Shown here: piece by piece, positions 28,962 through 35,996 of the stretch | Layout of the letters: each line of letters opens with the position of its first letter | Numbering within the stretch: the stretch's first letter is position 1 | Assembly (NCBI GenBank): GCA_028869185.1 | Contig: JAGWTA010000021.1 | Location: 1 to 43,040 of the forward strand | Direction of reading: 5' to 3' | Length of the DNA stretch: 43,040 nt | Source: Hyphomicrobiales bacterium | Lineage (GTDB): Bacteria > Pseudomonadota > Alphaproteobacteria > Rhizobiales > Beijerinckiaceae | Notes under the pieces: model-generated | What the model was told of the DNA's origin: nothing | Databases searched by the model: none | What the model saw: the letters and a program-made list of their open reading frames with translations, nothing else | Translations under genes and position numbers: made by a program

Positions 28962-30265
28962 AGGCGCGTTGGCGCGACGGAAGCCGCTTTTTGCGCCTCG
29001 CCCGTGAACTTCATGTGATGGGCGCGCCCGAGCTTCAGCCCATAGAAATCGATCTTGAATTTTTCGGTCAGTTCCTTGCCGTTCCAGTCGAACGCTTTCA
29101 GAAACTGCTCGTCGTCGGCGCCCTTCTTGTCCCAATTGGCGAGCAGCGACGTCGTCACATAGACGCGTTTGCCGTCCCAGCTTTGCGAGACCATGTTCAC
29201 CTGCGAGCCGGTGTGTTTTGAATAGATTTCCTTGGGCTGTTCGGGATTGTTCAGGTCGAACAGGCGCGTCATGCCGTCCATGAACGTGTTGACCCACAGG
29301 CTTTTGCCGTCGGCCGCGATGGAAATGTCGACTGGCAGCGGAATCTTCGCCGGATCGCCGATGGCCGCCACGTCCTTGGCGACCCAGGCGCCCTTGTCGT
29401 CTTTTTTCACCAGCCACAATTGCGAGGTGAGCGCCGTCGCCGTGATCGCCCAGTCGTCGCCGTCCTTCAGCGACCAACGGATTTCCAGCGGCGCGCCGGG
29501 CACCGAAAACACCTTGTCCGGCTGCATGGATTTCAGGTTCCACATCACCATCGTCGCGCCGAAATTCTTCATCGCGGCGGGGTCGGCGACGAGCTTGCCG
29601 AAATCCATCATGTAATTGTTCCAACCGGTGAAGCTCGACGTCAGCATCGCGTTTTTCTGCGGGTTGATGCCGATGTCGTAACCGTAGCCGTCGCCGCCGT
29701 CGGTCGTCGGCAGCGGATGGGCCGACAGAAATTCGCCCGCATTGGAATAGACGGCGAGCCCTGTCGCGCCGCCATGGTCCTTCGCGTTCGACAGCGCGCC
29801 GACGATCATGCGTCCGGGCAGCGCGTAGAACGTATGAGGGCCCACAAAGCCGCTTTTGGGGACCAGATCGTCGATCGTCTTGACGAGTTTCGGCTTGCCC
29901 GGATCGGTCCCCACGTCGAACACGAAAATCTTGTTGTCGTCGAGCCGGCCCGCCCACAGATATTTGCGATCGTCGGTGAAGCCCATGTGGTGCGCCTCGC
30001 CGCGCCCGCCCACCGACAGCGTGGCGACAACCTTGCCGTAGTCGGGCGATTTGGGATCGACGTTCACGGTGACGAGCTTGTCGCTCTCATCGCCCATGCC
30101 TTTCACCCCGAGCGTCCAGACCTGGAGATATTTCTCCTGCCCGCGGATCAGCGCGGCCGTGTAGGGCGACAGGCAGGTTTCGTCCGCGCGCGCCCCCGCG
30201 CCCCACAGGCTGAGCGCGACGACGCCGGCGCGCAGCATAGACGGGACCATTTTTTGACGTTTCAT
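28958..30265 (-). CDS. mtoX: methanethiol oxidase, SBP56 family
   Basis: The 435-residue periplasmic enzyme starts at ATG 30265 after a strong GGAGGAAGG site, with a signal peptide around SMLRAGVVALSLWGAGARA. SBP56/MtoX marks include ALIRGQEKYLQVWTLGVKGM, GGRGEAHHMGFTDDRKYLWA, GFVGPHTFYALPGRM, GYGYDIGINPQKNAMLTSSF and the end GRAHHMKFTG. Paired histidines are candidate copper ligands. The enzyme oxidises methanethiol to formaldehyde, hydrogen sulfide and hydrogen peroxide. Downstream SCO and MauG-like genes reproduce the locus known from Hyphomicrobium. A divergent XRE-cupin regulator starts 135 bp upstream. Assignment to oxidase rather than generic selenium-binding protein rests on this context. 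Confidence 0.9.
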   Translation of the reverse strand: MKRQKMVPSMLRAGVVALSLWGAGARADETCLSPYTAALIRGQEKYLQVWTLGVKGMGDESDKLVTVNVDPKSPDYGKVVATLSVGGRGEAHHMGFTDDRKYLWAGRLDDNKIFVFDVGTDPGKPKLVKTIDDLVPKSGFVGPHTFYALPGRMIVGALSNAKDHGGATGLAVYSNAGEFLSAHPLPTTDGGDGYGYDIGINPQKNAMLTSSFTGWNNYMMDFGKLVADPAAMKNFGATMVMWNLKSMQPDKVFSVPGAPLEIRWSLKDGDDWAITATALTSQLWLVKKDDKGAWVAKDVAAIGDPAKIPLPVDISIAADGKSLWVNTFMDGMTRLFDLNNPEQPKEIYSKHTGSQVNMVSQSWDGKRVYVTTSLLANWDKKGADDEQFLKAFDWNGKELTEKFKIDFYGLKLGRAHHMKFTGEAQKAASVAPTRL

Positions 30266-30343
30266 GGCCTTCCTCCCGTTTTTGTTATTTGCGATGTTTC
30301 TCCCATTCGCTGGCCAGCGCAACCCGAGGAAATCGACGGTCCG

Positions 30344-30391
30344 CCCGTTCGTTATTTCAAACAAAATCGGCTATTATCCCAAACGAGCGGG
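30344..30391. promoter_or_regulatory. imperfect inverted repeat between mtoX and the XRE-cupin regulator
   Basis: CCCGTTCGTT (30344-30353) and AACGAGCGGG (30382-30391) are inverted arms matching at 9 of 10 positions with a 28-bp spacer. The right arm runs into the ribosome site of the regulator. The spacer holds two TATT...AAAC stretches. It is a candidate operator in the divergent promoter region; no binding data. Confidence 0.4.
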
Positions 30392-30399
30392 AGGAGCCG

Positions 30400-31017
30400 A
30401 TGGGCGTTGAAGGTCAGGACAGGCAGAAGGCGCTGGAAGCGGGCGCGGCGGCCGTTTCAGGCCAGCTCGGCCGCACGGTGCAGCGCCTGCGCCGCGCCTA
30501 TAATCTTTCGCTGTCGGAACTCTCGGAGCAATCGGGCGTCGCCAAGTCGATCATCAGCCAGATCGAGCGCAACGAGACGAACCCGACGCTGGCCACCATC
30601 TGGCGTCTGGCGCAGGCGCTGGACGTTTCCATCGAGCGCGTGCTGCAGGGCGCGCAGGACGAGCCCTTCGTCGAGAAATCCTCGCGCGGCGACACGCCCA
30701 TTCTGATGTCGGAGGACGGCAAATGCCGCCTCGCTATCATCGGCTGGATCAAGACGGTGGAATGGCTGCAATGGTACGATTTTTCCGCCGAGCCCGGCGG
30801 CGTGCTGGAATCGGAAGCGCACCAGCGCGGCTCGATCGAATGCCTCTCCGTGCTGGAAGGCGAACTCGAAGTGCAGGTGGGCGATGCAGTCGAAACCGCC
30901 AGGGCCGGCGAAACCCTGCGCTACCGCTGCGACCGCCCGCACCTCATCCGCAACACGTCGAAAAAACCCGCGCACGCGACAATGGTGTGCATCCTCAAGG
31001 CGGCGGTGATGGAGTAA
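30400..31017 (+). CDS. XRE-type transcriptional regulator with C-terminal cupin domain
   Basis: The 205-residue protein has an N-terminal helix-turn-helix (LGRTVQRLRRAYNLSLSELS, EQSGVAKSIISQIERNETNP, TLATIWRLAQALDVSIERVL) and a C-terminal cupin sensor (GSIECLSVLEGELEVQVGDA, and GETLRYRCDRPHLIRNTS). This domain pair is common in regulators that sense small metabolites. GGGAGGAG precedes ATG 30400. Divergent placement against mtoX suggests it controls the methanethiol oxidase operon. That is inference. The last 24 codons lie inside a tandemly duplicated segment, so a second, broken copy of the gene end follows. Confidence 0.88.
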   Translation: MGVEGQDRQKALEAGAAAVSGQLGRTVQRLRRAYNLSLSELSEQSGVAKSIISQIERNETNPTLATIWRLAQALDVSIERVLQGAQDEPFVEKSSRGDTPILMSEDGKCRLAIIGWIKTVEWLQWYDFSAEPGGVLESEAHQRGSIECLSVLEGELEVQVGDAVETARAGETLRYRCDRPHLIRNTSKKPAHATMVCILKAAVME

Positions 31018-31179
31018 GGGCGCGCGCCGTTCGCCACAGCCGTCATTGCGAGCAAAGCGAAGCAATCCATCCAGCGGGCGTCGCCGGATGCGGCGTCGCG
31101 ACGCCGCCCCACATGAAACGCGCACCGGATGGATTGCAGCGTCGGCCATCGGCCTCCTCGCAATGACGGGGCGAAACGT
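30945..31179. repeat. tandem duplication unit 1 (gene end plus palindromic element)
   Basis: This 235-bp unit begins CATCCGCAACACGTC inside the XRE-cupin gene and runs to the next occurrence of the same words at 31180. It holds the last about 24 codons of the gene and the palindromic element at 31040-31169. Confidence 0.85.
31040..31169. repeat. 130-bp palindromic element, copy 1
   Basis: The outer arms CCGTCATTGCGAG and CTCGCAATGACGG are nearly perfect inverted repeats. Inside them GCAATCCATCC pairs with GGATGGATTGC. This looks like the dispersed CGTCATTGCGAG-type palindromic repeat seen in many proteobacteria. It contains no credible gene. Confidence 0.8.
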
Positions 31180-31251
31180 CATCCGCAACACGTCAAAAAA
31201 CCCGCGCACGCGACAATGGCGTGCATCCTTAAGGCGGCGGTGATGGAGTAA
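31180..31251 (+). pseudogene. duplicated 3' end of the XRE-cupin gene
   Basis: A copy of the last about 24 codons including TAA (31249-31251). One G is missing relative to the original near 31194, so the frame is shifted at its start. There is no promoter or start codon, so it is a remnant of the tandem duplication. Confidence 0.75.
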
Positions 31252-31280
31252 GGACGCCAAGCGCGCGCCGTTCGCCACAG

Positions 31281-31410
31281 CCGTCATTGCGAGCGAAGCG
31301 AAGCAATCCATCCAGCGGGCGTCGCCGGATGCGGCGTCGCGACGACGCCCCACATGAAACGCGCACCGGATGGATTGCCGCGTCGGCCATCGGCCTCCTC
31401 GCAATGACGG
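31281..31410. repeat. 130-bp palindromic element, copy 2
   Basis: It has the same length and inverted arms as copy 1, with three base differences. The 38-bp remainder up to the epimerase stop at 31449 shows nothing further, so the 431-bp gap 31018-31448 is accounted for mostly by repeats. Confidence 0.8.
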
Positions 31411-31448
31411 GGCGAAACGTCATCCGCAATCGCCGCCCCGCGCCGCGC

Positions 31449-32432
31449 TTATCCCCACAGCGCCCTTTCGGGCGGGAATGCGATCGAGCCTTCGTAGCGC
31501 AGGCCCGGTTCGCGGTCGGCCGCCAGCAGCAACGGCCCGTCGAGATCGACAAAGGCCGCGCGCGGCGTCAGCAGCATGGCCGGCGCCATGGCGAGCGAAG
31601 TGCCGACCATGCAGCCGATGAAGAGCGCAAAGCCGAGTTGTTCGGCCGCCGCGCAAAGCGCCAGCGCTTCGGTCAGCCCGCCCGTCTTGTCGAGCTTGAC
31701 GTTGATCGCGTCGTAGCGCGTCCGCAGCGCCGCAAGGCCCGCACGGTCGTGCACGCTCTCGTCGGCGCAGACCGGAATGGGCCGCGCGATGGCGGCGAGC
31801 GCCTCGTCCTGCCCGGCCGGCAGGGGCTGCTCGATGAGTTCAACGCCGGCGGCGGCGCAGGCTGCGAAAAACGCCGGCAGGTCGTCCGGCGTCCAGGCCT
31901 CGTTGGCGTCCACGATCAGGCGGGCCTGCGGCGCGGCGGCGCGCACGGCGGCGATGCGCGCAGGATCGCCCGCCCCGGCCAACTTGACCTTGAGCAGCGG
32001 GCGATGGGCCGCCCGCTCCGCCGCAGCCGCCATCGTCTCGGGCGCGCCCACCGAAATCGTATAGGCCGTGACCGCCGGCGGCAGCCGCTCGAGTCCGGCG
32101 AGCGTTGCGGCGGGCACGCCGGAAATCCGGGCCTCGAGATCCCACAAAGCGCAATCGAGCGCATTGCGCGCCGCCCCGGCCGGCAACAGCGCCTGCAGCG
32201 CCGCGCGATCGGCGCCTTGCTCCAGCGCCGCCCGCGCGCCCTCGATAGCTGCGCTCACGCTCTCGACGCTCTCCCCATAGCGTGCGTAGGGCACGCATTC
32301 GCCCCGCCCGGCCGCCGCCCCTTCGGCGATAGTTGCGGTCACGACGACCGCCTCGGTCTTGGCGCCGCGCGAAATCGTGAAGGCGCCGGCGATGGGGAAA
32401 CGCTCGATGGCGAGGGAAAGCTTGCGTCGCAT
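31449..32432 (-). CDS. L-Ala-D/L-Glu (dipeptide) epimerase, enolase superfamily
   Basis: The 327-residue protein has the muconate-lactonizing-type barrel. Catalytic lysine in PLLKVKLAGAG; metal ligands in LIVDANEAWTP, VELIEQPLPAGQ and IPVCADESVHD; second lysine in AINVKLDKTGGLTEA; and the specificity region LFIGCMVGTSLAMAPA. Such enzymes epimerise L-Ala-D-Glu from murein peptide to L-Ala-L-Glu for recycling. Other dipeptide specificities exist. It starts MRRKLSLAIERFPIAGAFTI and is divergent from the lipid transporter operon with 44 bp between the starts. Confidence 0.88.
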   Translation of the reverse strand: MRRKLSLAIERFPIAGAFTISRGAKTEAVVVTATIAEGAAAGRGECVPYARYGESVESVSAAIEGARAALEQGADRAALQALLPAGAARNALDCALWDLEARISGVPAATLAGLERLPPAVTAYTISVGAPETMAAAAERAAHRPLLKVKLAGAGDPARIAAVRAAAPQARLIVDANEAWTPDDLPAFFAACAAAGVELIEQPLPAGQDEALAAIARPIPVCADESVHDRAGLAALRTRYDAINVKLDKTGGLTEALALCAAAEQLGFALFIGCMVGTSLAMAPAMLLTPRAAFVDLDGPLLLAADREPGLRYEGSIAFPPERALWG

Positions 32433-32476
32433 CGCCCCTCTATAGCCGATTCCCGTGCGCGGCGCGGCTTGGTAGA

Positions 32477-33616
32477 ATGGCCGCGAATCTGATGGAACCT
32501 GCTTTCACCACATCCCGCGCCGGCGAACTGACGCGTCTTGCGCTGTCGGGCGACTGGACTGTGGCGGCGGGCCGCACGCTGGAAAAGCAAGCCGCAGCGC
32601 TCGGCGCCGCCGCGCAGGGCGCGCAGCGCGTGGCTTTCGACTTCGCCAACATCGGCAAGCTCGACACCGCCGGCGCCTGGGTGATCGACGCCGCGCGACA
32701 GAAGATGGCCGCGCAAAGCGCGAGCGAAAATCTGAGCCCCGACATGGCGACGCTGATGCATGCGGTCGGCTGGCGCGATTTCAACGCAGGACGCGCGCCC
32801 CCGCCGCCGCAATCGGCGCTCTACGACAGTTTCGTCGATGTCGGCGAAAGCGTCGTCGAGGCCGGCCACGACGCTTATACGGGCGTCGCTTTCCTTGGCG
32901 AAACGGTCGCCTCTCTGTCGCGCGCGGTGCTGCATCCGGCGAAATTTCGCCTGACGTCGCTCGTCTATCACATGGAGAATTTCGGCCTTCGTTCGACGCC
33001 GATCATCCTGCTGATCAATTTTCTGGTCGGCGGCATTGTCGCGCAGCAGGGCATTTTCCAGTTGCGCTATTTCGGCGCCGAGACATTCGCGGTCGATCTC
33101 ATCGGCATTCTGATCCTGCGCGAACTCGGCGTTCTGCTCACGTCCATCATGATCGCCGGCCGCTCCGGCTCGGCCATCGCCGCCGAACTCGGATCGATGA
33201 AAATGCGCGAGGAAATCGACGCGCTGAAGGTCATGGGCATGCGGCCGATGGACGTGCTGGTGACGCCGCGCGTGCTCGCGCTTATCCTCGTCATGCCGCT
33301 CCTGAATTTCCTCGCAGACATGGCCGCGATTTTCGGCGGCATGGTCGTTTCCTGGATTTACGCCGGTCTCAGCCCCGACGCATTTCTGTCGCGTCTGCAG
33401 GTGGCGATCGGCCTCAACACATTCATGGTCGGCATGATCAAGGCGCCGTTCATGGCCATGGTCATCGGCGTCATCGGCGCAATGGAGGGTCTGGCGGTGG
33501 AAGGTTCGGCGGAATCGCTTGGCCGGCAGGTCACCTCGTCCGTCGTGAAATCCATCTTCATGGTGATTCTGGTGGACGGCCTGTTCGCAATCTTCTTCGC
33601 TTCGATCGATTATTGA
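32477..33616 (+). CDS. mlaE: MlaE-family lipid ABC transporter permease fused to N-terminal STAS domain
   Basis: The 379-residue protein has an STAS-like N-terminal domain (residues about 10-105; VAFDFANIGKLDTAGAWVID) and then the MlaE permease with about five helices. Family marks are FGLRSTPIILLINFLVGGIV, ELGVLLTSIMIAGRSGSAIA and AELGSMKMREEIDALKVMGM. In E. coli the STAS protein MlaB is separate; here it is fused to the permease. The complex moves phospholipids between inner and outer membrane. ATG 32492 (MEPAFTTS) is an alternative start. It is the first gene of the operon mlaE-mlaF-mlaD-lipoprotein. Confidence 0.93.
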   Translation: MAANLMEPAFTTSRAGELTRLALSGDWTVAAGRTLEKQAAALGAAAQGAQRVAFDFANIGKLDTAGAWVIDAARQKMAAQSASENLSPDMATLMHAVGWRDFNAGRAPPPPQSALYDSFVDVGESVVEAGHDAYTGVAFLGETVASLSRAVLHPAKFRLTSLVYHMENFGLRSTPIILLINFLVGGIVAQQGIFQLRYFGAETFAVDLIGILILRELGVLLTSIMIAGRSGSAIAAELGSMKMREEIDALKVMGMRPMDVLVTPRVLALILVMPLLNFLADMAAIFGGMVVSWIYAGLSPDAFLSRLQVAIGLNTFMVGMIKAPFMAMVIGVIGAMEGLAVEGSAESLGRQVTSSVVKSIFMVILVDGLFAIFFASIDY

Positions 33617-33618
33617 TC

Positions 33619-34419
33619 ATGACCCGTCAGGCGCCGATCGACCCCGCAACGACCGAAGCGCTGATACGCGTGCGCGATCTCGTGGTCGGCTTTGGCGACC
33701 GGTTGATTTTGCGCGGGCTCGATCTCGACGTCTATCGCGGCGAGGTGCTGGGCTTCGTCGGCGGCTCGGGGCAGGGCAAATCGGTGCTCACACGCACGAT
33801 TCTGGGCCTGACGCCGAAGCGCTCGGGAACGATCGAACTGTTTGGCCGCAATCTCGACGCCGTCTCGCAGAACGAGCGGCGCGCGCTGGAGCGGCGCTGC
33901 GGCGTCATGTTTCAACAGGGCGCGCTCTTTTCCGGCCTGACCGTAAAGCAGAATGTCCAGGCGCCGATGCGCGAATATCTCGACATATCGCCGCGCCTGA
34001 TGGATGAGCTGGCTCTGCTGAAAATCGAGCTGGTGGGCCTGAAAAGGGACGCGGCGGACAAATTTCCGTCGGAACTGTCAGGCGGTATGATAAAACGCGC
34101 CGCGTTGGCGCGGGCTCTTGCGCTCGATCCCGACCTCGTTTTTCTGGACGAGCCGACATCGGGTCTCGACCCCATCGGCGCGGCTGAGTTTGACGAGTTG
34201 ATCCAAACGCTCCAGCGAACGCTGTGCCTGACGGTTTTCATGGTGACGCACGATCTCGACAGCCTTTATTCCATCTGCGACCGCATCGCCGCGCTGGCGG
34301 ACGGCAAGGTGATCGCGGCCGGTCCGCTGGCAACGATGCTGGCGTCCGATTATCCTTGGTTGCGCGCCTATTTTCATGGCAAGCGTGCGCGCGCGATCGC
34401 GCCGCCGGCGGAGGTTTGA
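33619..34419 (+). CDS. mlaF: Mla-type lipid transport ABC ATPase
   Basis: The 266-residue ATPase has Walker A GGSGQGKSVLTR, signature LSGGMIKRAALARALALDPD, Walker B LVFLDEPTSGLDP and H-loop FMVTHDLDSL, the MlaF/Ttg2A pattern. ATG 33619 is two bases after the mlaE stop. An overlapping TTG at 33613 is an alternative start. It powers the MlaE permease. Confidence 0.94.
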   Translation: MTRQAPIDPATTEALIRVRDLVVGFGDRLILRGLDLDVYRGEVLGFVGGSGQGKSVLTRTILGLTPKRSGTIELFGRNLDAVSQNERRALERRCGVMFQQGALFSGLTVKQNVQAPMREYLDISPRLMDELALLKIELVGLKRDAADKFPSELSGGMIKRAALARALALDPDLVFLDEPTSGLDPIGAAEFDELIQTLQRTLCLTVFMVTHDLDSLYSICDRIAALADGKVIAAGPLATMLASDYPWLRAYFHGKRARAIAPPAEV

Positions 34420-34421
34420 AC

Positions 34422-35384
34422 GTGGAGACCCGCGCCAACTACGCGCTGATCGGCGCATTCACGCTCGGCGTCATCGCGGCGGCGTTTCTGTTCGTCTACT
34501 GGTTCGCAGGCCCCGCCCGCTCGCAGGCGCGCACGCCCTACGACGTCATCTTCACAGGGTCCGTTTCCGGCCTTTCCAAAGGCGCGAGCGTCAATTTCAA
34601 CGGCATCCGCGTAGGCGATGTGACGCGGCTGAGCCTGAACAAGGACGAACCGAGTCAGGTGATCGCGCGCATCGATGTCGATCGCTCGACGCCCATCAAC
34701 TCCGAGACCAAGGCGCGTCTGGAGACGCAAGGGCTGACCGGCGTCGCCGCAATTGCGCTGTCGTCCGGTGGACCGAACGGGATACCGTTGCCTCCCGATC
34801 AGGAAACGCATGTGCCCGTTCTTCCCGGCGAGCCTTCGCAAATCCAAAACCTGCTCGAGGTTGCCCAACGCATCGCCGATCAGGTCGGCTCCTTCACCGA
34901 AAAGGCGAACTCCTTCATCGACCAGAATTCCGGCTCGATCGCCGCCACCGTGCGCAATGCCGAAACGCTGACCGGTTCGCTCGCGCTTTCGCTCGATCAG
35001 CAGAAACTTCAGCAGATCGTCGACAACATCAACCGTTCCTCGGCCAATCTCGACAAGGTCGTCGCCAACGCAAACACCGCCGTCGACAACGCCAACGCGA
35101 TCCTGGCGCCCGCGCGCAACCAGATCAGAACGCTGAGCGTCGACATTGGCGGCGCAGCGCAATCCATTCGAAAATTGTCGGATAATCTCGACATGCGCTT
35201 GAAGGACATTTCGGTCAACATCGCGCGTTTCACAGGCCCTGGACTGCGGCAGTACGAGGCCCTCGGCGTCGATGCGCGCAAGACGCTGGAACAGGTGAAC
35301 CGCACCGTGCGCTCGCTGCAGAAGGATCCGAGCCAGGTGATCTTTGGCGCCAAGCCGCAAATTCCGGAATATTCAGGCAAATGA
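34422..35384 (+). CDS. mlaD: MlaD/MCE domain lipid-binding protein
   Basis: The 320-residue protein starts at GTG 34422 with GGAGG seven bases upstream, two bases after mlaF. One membrane anchor (NYALIGAFTLGVIAAAFLFV, residues about 6-28) precedes an MCE domain (TPYDVIFTGSVSGLSKGASV, NFNGIRVGDVTRLSL, and ETQGLTGVAAIALSSG). The C-terminal half is a long helical region (LLEVAQRIADQVGSFTEKAN, NINRSSANLDKVVANANTAV) that forms the periplasmic tube or needle in longer MCE proteins. It binds lipid at the periplasmic side of the transporter. Confidence 0.93.
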   Translation: METRANYALIGAFTLGVIAAAFLFVYWFAGPARSQARTPYDVIFTGSVSGLSKGASVNFNGIRVGDVTRLSLNKDEPSQVIARIDVDRSTPINSETKARLETQGLTGVAAIALSSGGPNGIPLPPDQETHVPVLPGEPSQIQNLLEVAQRIADQVGSFTEKANSFIDQNSGSIAATVRNAETLTGSLALSLDQQKLQQIVDNINRSSANLDKVVANANTAVDNANAILAPARNQIRTLSVDIGGAAQSIRKLSDNLDMRLKDISVNIARFTGPGLRQYEALGVDARKTLEQVNRTVRSLQKDPSQVIFGAKPQIPEYSGK

Positions 35385-35947
35385 AAGCGCGCATCGCCAT
35401 AGCATTCGCCATTCTCGGCCTGACCGGCTGCGCCACCGCGCCGCGAACCACCTATGATCTGCAAGCGGCCGCGCCGGCTCATCTGCGCGCCGGCGCCGTG
35501 CGCGGCGTCATCGCAATCTCCGAGCCGACCGCGCACCTCCCGATTGATTCCGATCGCATCGTCATCCGCACGGGCGCCGATTCCGTCGCCTATCTCTCGG
35601 GCGCGCAATGGGCCGACCGTTTGCCTGCGCTCGTGCAATCGCGCCTGATCGCAAGTTTCGAGAACGCCCATCTGGTGCGCTCTGTCGTGCAGCCGGGCAT
35701 GACGGCAGACTACAGGCTCGAAACCGAAATCCGCCGTTTCGAAATCGACGTCGTCGCCGGCGTCGCGCGCATCGAAATGACGGCGCGCATCCTTTCCGAC
35801 AATACCGGCCGCGTCCGCGCTGCGCATGTCTTCCAGACGGAGCTTCCCGCCGACAGCACGCGCGATGGACAGGCGGCGCGCACGCTCGACGCCGCATTGC
35901 GCGCAATGATGGCCGACATCGTCCGCTGGACGGCTGCCCAAATATGA
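35381..35947 (+). CDS. ABC-type transport auxiliary lipoprotein (PqiC/LetC-like)
   Basis: The 188-residue protein has a lipoprotein signal (MKARIAIAFAILGLTGCATA; lipobox LTGC) and the auxiliary domain pattern (VIAISEPTAHLPIDSDRIVI, YLSGAQWADRLPALVQSRLI, FENAHLVRSV, DYRLETEIRRFEID). Such lipoproteins sit at the outer membrane as partners of MCE complexes. The start overlaps the mlaD stop in ATGA. It is the last gene of the operon and a hairpin follows immediately after the stop. Confidence 0.9.
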   Translation: MKARIAIAFAILGLTGCATAPRTTYDLQAAAPAHLRAGAVRGVIAISEPTAHLPIDSDRIVIRTGADSVAYLSGAQWADRLPALVQSRLIASFENAHLVRSVVQPGMTADYRLETEIRRFEIDVVAGVARIEMTARILSDNTGRVRAAHVFQTELPADSTRDGQAARTLDAALRAMMADIVRWTAAQI

Positions 35948-35969
35948 ATGGCCGCCTTTCGGCGGCCAT
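35948..35969 (+). terminator. hairpin after the mla operon
   Basis: ATGGCCGCC (35948-35956) and GGCGGCCAT (35961-35969) form a perfect nine-pair stem with a four-base loop directly after the lipoprotein stop. The following tract (CGTGTTTCTT) is only moderately T-rich. It lies between convergent genes. Confidence 0.65.
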
Positions 35970-35996
35970 CGTGTTTCTTGAACAGGGTCGCGTTTC

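Larger units (their letters stand above)
31180..31420. repeat. tandem duplication unit 2
   Basis: This 241-bp unit repeats unit 1 with few changes: three differences in the 130-bp element, three in the gene-derived part, and a six-base insertion after the copied stop codon. The words CATCCGCAA recur once more at 31421, where the homology breaks off. Confidence 0.85.

Noticed and set aside
28962-29957. Long N-terminal extension of the SCO frame into mtoX
   Set aside because: The extension is an out-of-frame reading of mtoX. GTG 28961 with its signal peptide is the natural start.
31040-31410. The repeats as a CRISPR array or insertion sequence
   Set aside because: There are only two units with no variable spacers, no cas genes and no transposase frame. 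They are palindromic elements in a tandem duplication.
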